NCBI GenBank assembly: GCA_905221615.1 | Contig: CAJNDT010003446.1 | Span: forward strand, 732,180 to 796,179 | Origin: Symbiodinium sp. CCMP2592 | Lineage: Eukaryota > Sar > Dinophyceae > Suessiales > Symbiodiniaceae | Direction: 5' to 3' | Length of the DNA: 64,000 nt | Notes under the pieces: model-generated | Seen by the model: only the letters and a program-made list of their open reading frames with translations | What the model was told of the DNA's origin: nothing | Database searches by the model: none | Position numbers and translations under genes: made by a program | Shown: in pieces, positions 63,196 through 64,000 of the stretch | Layout: each line of letters starts with the position of its first letter | Position numbering within the stretch: position 1 is the first letter of the stretch

Positions 63196-64000
63196 TTTAC
63201 CTATGTGCTAATTCATACAGAACGTCAGAATGTCATATAATCCTGTCTATCTATCTCTGTATCTGTCTATCTGTCTAGATTACGTATCTACATTTTTTCT
63301 GTGCCTATGTGTCTACACATGTATATTCATATGTAGATACATATTGCAGGCAGTGTTGACGTTTCCCGCCGTTTGAACTGCTCCTGGGTTCAAGACGAGT
63401 CGCCTCACGAAAAGGAAAATGCTCGGTTTATTGACGTCTGAGAGTTGAGGTTTCCTCATGCACAAGATCTCCGCAACTTGGTTCCAGTTGAGGATTGTCG
63501 GGCAACTCTGTGGTCCAGCGCACGGGCGTGCATGTAGGCGCTTCAGCGCGATTTCTGGCATTCTGACTGTTGACACGGTCGTGGCTGCAACTGCCTCCCC
63601 GCGTTTCATGCAGAAGATTACTAGGCACCACCGCAAGCACAGCAACGGTTGTGCATCTTATGAATTGTGGGATCACAAACGCCTTCTTGGACACCTTGTT
63701 ATCAACATATGCATCTATCGGTCAAACACATATACATGCATGCAAACTCAAGCATAGTAGCTGCCAAAGCAAGGCATAGTGGCATACACAGGTGTTGCAA
63801 GGCCGACGGCTGTGATTCTGACAACTTTGTGGCCATCTCATGTCAACGTAGGCCGTGCGTAGAAACGACACATGTATACGACACCATACCACACCCTTGC
63901 ATGTGTTCCTCTCGACGCGTGGATGTCCTTGCAGCTTCTGGTTGGGTTTGTGTGTGAATGTGTGTATGGCTTGTTTCCGCAGACTTTGGAACGTGGCCCC
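63196..64000. other. Right end, no gene called
   Basis: 63313-63760 is open on both strands (110 aa minus, 99 aa plus). Neither shows a motif or decisive codon bias. A TCTATCTG-type tract lies near 63245-63280. Confidence 0.35.

Noticed and set aside
63313-63760. Overlapping ORFs on both strands near the right end
   Set aside because: Same ambiguity; no motif recognised.

Overview
The window looks like dinoflagellate nuclear DNA, most plausibly from Symbiodiniaceae or a relative. The evidence is a truncated spliced-leader relic directly behind an AG acceptor upstream of one gene, a GA-AG intron in a tandemly repeated gene family, near-identical tandem gene copies, interstitial CCCTAAA arrays, many short palindromic elements and long simple-sequence tracts. 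A run of exactly 100 N (10999-11098) marks a scaffold gap. No prokaryotic features, rRNA genes or CRISPR arrays were seen. Everything was read by eye. No homology search was run, so product names are motif-level only.

Layout. 0-3.4 kb is repeats. A 446-aa intronless protein with a Pro/Arg-rich linker lies at 3.47-4.81 kb, with a possible exon behind it. 5.4-13.3 kb is mostly non-coding, with palindromic elements, simple repeats, two isolated exon-like segments and the gap. At 13.3-14.6 kb a Cys-rich membrane-protein gene begins just behind the spliced-leader relic and is followed by at least one further clean exon. 14.6-32.3 kb is gene-poor and holds telomere-like arrays, foldback elements and a few isolated exon-like segments.

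The centre, 32.4-42.7 kb, is a three-copy head-to-tail array (period about 3.65 kb). Each copy encodes an 805-aa secreted protein: a signal peptide in its own small exon, a possible glycosyltransferase-like region, a Cys-rich segment, a dinoflagellate-type surface domain, a Thr-rich and acidic stalk, and a hydrophobic tail resembling a GPI-attachment signal. The predicted proteins differ at only three positions. This array is the best-supported coding content of the window.

42.7-55 kb is again mostly repeats, with low-confidence exon-like segments. It contains an AT-rich island (51.16-52.14 kb) with three compactly spaced small ORFs, one with a zinc-ribbon-like Cys pattern and one broken by frameshifts. 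The island looks like an inserted virus- or plasmid-like fragment. At 55.1-56.7 kb there are three copies of a 106-aa gene. Their coding sequences are almost identical, while the flanks do not visibly align. 56.7-64 kb holds more foldback elements (one a nested 316-bp structure), repeated exon fragments and another exon-like locus.

All well-supported genes are on the + strand, which fits the unidirectional gene blocks known from dinoflagellate chromosomes. No pathway links the genes. The array proteins and the 13.4-kb membrane protein are both predicted surface or secretory products, but nothing in the sequence ties them together.
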